A stretch of DNA of 6,461 bases from positions 1 to 6,461 of the forward strand of contig CAKUJB010000074.1 of NCBI GenBank assembly GCA_934661165.1. Reading direction: 5' to 3'. The DNA comes from an uncultured Microbacteriaceae bacterium. Lineage in GTDB: Bacteria > Actinomycetota > Actinomycetes > Actinomycetales > Microbacteriaceae. Positions 5,886 to 6,461 of the stretch are shown here, in pieces (within the stretch, counting starts at the first letter, position 1; the number at the start of each line of letters is the position of its first letter). The translations under genes and the position numbers were made by a program. Under the pieces are notes generated by a model, which was not told the DNA's origin, ran no database searches, and saw nothing but the letters and a program-made list of their open reading frames with translations.

Positions 5886-6461
5886 CGCTTCACCCCTCTC
5901 CCGAGACGGCGCTCGAGGAAGTACTGCCCGATGCTCGCGACCGACACGAGGATCAGGTACCAGAACACGGCCACGGCGAGCATCTCGATGACCCGGTAGC
6001 TCGTCGCCGAGATGTTGACGACCTGAGTGAGCAGATCGCCGCCCGCGATGACGGAGACGAGACTCGTCGCCTTGATGAGCGTGACGAACTGATTGCCGAG
6101 CGGCGGGACGATGACGCGCAGCGCCTGCGGCAGCACGATCCGTCGCGTGGTGCGTGCGCGGGTCATCCCGAGGGCCGAGGCCGCCTCGATCTGTCCTGTT
6201 GGGACCGAGAGGATGCCGCCTCGGACGATCTCCGCGATGTACGCCGATTCGGCGAGGGCAAGCCCAAGCACTGCCGCGGTGAAGGGTGCGACGATCTGGT
6301 TCGTGGGGATCGAGAAGAATGCGATGTCGGTGAAGGGGATGCCGAGCGTAACATTCCGGATGATCAGGCCGATGTTGCCCCAGATGAGCAGCTGCACGAG
6401 GACCGGGACGCTCCGGAACACGGTGATGTAGACGGTGGCGATCGTCTGGAGCACGCGGTTC
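5882..6461 (-). CDS. Polar amino-acid ABC transporter permease (HisM/GlnP family), 5' end cut by window edge
   Basis: The C-terminal 192 residues of an inner-membrane permease are visible; the frame is open to the right edge, so the start lies outside. A GTG at 6454 could be mistaken for a start, but the residues before and after it (NRVLQTIATVYITVFRSVP) fit the family interior, where YIT.FR.VPVLVQL follows a first helix, so it is an internal valine. The ATPase-docking EAA loop is present as IEAASALGMTRARTTRRIVLPQALR, given here in two parts: IEAASALGMTRARTT and RRIVLPQALR; it is preceded by AYIAEIVRGGILSVP and followed by the typical NQFVTLIKATSLVSVI. Several hydrophobic segments fit a membrane domain, and the chain ends in a basic tail RRLGRGVKR. 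It pairs with the overlapping ATPase gene. The solute-binding protein, and any second permease, would be expected to the right of the window. Confidence 0.92.
   Translation of the reverse strand, partial: NRVLQTIATVYITVFRSVPVLVQLLIWGNIGLIIRNVTLGIPFTDIAFFSIPTNQIVAPFTAAVLGLALAESAYIAEIVRGGILSVPTGQIEAASALGMTRARTTRRIVLPQALRVIVPPLGNQFVTLIKATSLVSVIAGGDLLTQVVNISATSYRVIEMLAVAVFWYLILVSVASIGQYFLERRLGRGVKR
5893..5902 (-). promoter_or_regulatory. Strong Shine-Dalgarno for the ATPase gene, inside the permease 3' end
   Basis: GGGAGAGGGG on the minus strand ends 7 nt before the ATG at 5885. It lies within the last codons of the permease gene, which shows that the two genes share one message and supports this start over any internal ATG. 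Confidence 0.65.

Noticed and set aside
6452..6454. GTG as the permease start codon
   Set aside because: The frame is open to the window edge and the residues around it match the permease interior; a start here would remove the first membrane helix.
5085..6461. Recent horizontal transfer of the transporter segment, because it looks slightly less GC-rich than nhaA and fbiC
   Set aside because: The difference seems modest by eye and is plausible for a membrane protein and ATPase; there are no mobile-element genes, tRNA or repeats at the borders.

Overview
The window is very GC-rich and coding-dense. Every convincing gene lies on the minus strand, so transcription runs from right to left. Together with a bifunctional FbiC-type (CofG-CofH fused) deazaflavin protein, this points to a high-GC actinomycete, possibly of the Microbacteriaceae; that family assignment is an inference from protein flavour and base composition, not a proof.

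Right part (about 3790-6461): the distal end of an amino-acid import operon. It holds the C-terminal part of a HisM/GlnP-type permease cut by the window edge, a GlnQ/HisP-type ATPase that overlaps it by 4 bp, and a class-III PLP aminotransferase starting 2 bp after the ATPase stop. The tight spacing suggests translational coupling. The simplest reading is uptake of an amino acid or other amine-bearing solute followed by its transamination in the cytoplasm; the substrate cannot be read from this sequence.

Middle (about 2387-3694): a complete NhaA-type Na+/H+ antiporter gene. A short GC hairpin sits directly after the aminotransferase stop and a possible -10 element lies upstream of nhaA, so nhaA is probably a separate unit.

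Left part (1-2386): a 172-bp non-coding gap with a long imperfect hairpin and a 19-bp imperfect tandem repeat, then fbiC, running off the left edge. The fbiC start has a TANNNT-type -10 hexamer exactly 6 nt before the ATG, the arrangement expected for a leaderless mRNA.

The most notable observation is inside fbiC. The CofG half is canonical and keeps its CxxxCxxC radical-SAM cluster motif. The CofH half is clearly homologous but lacks the whole cysteine loop that should follow the VNRN segment. Only one cysteine remains in its roughly 260 visible residues, and several other usually conserved CofH segments are altered. The reading frame is open throughout and no cysteine codons appear in other frames at that spot, so this does not look like a simple frameshift error. 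Either this is a repurposed or degenerate CofGH protein, or the CofH step is supplied by another gene.
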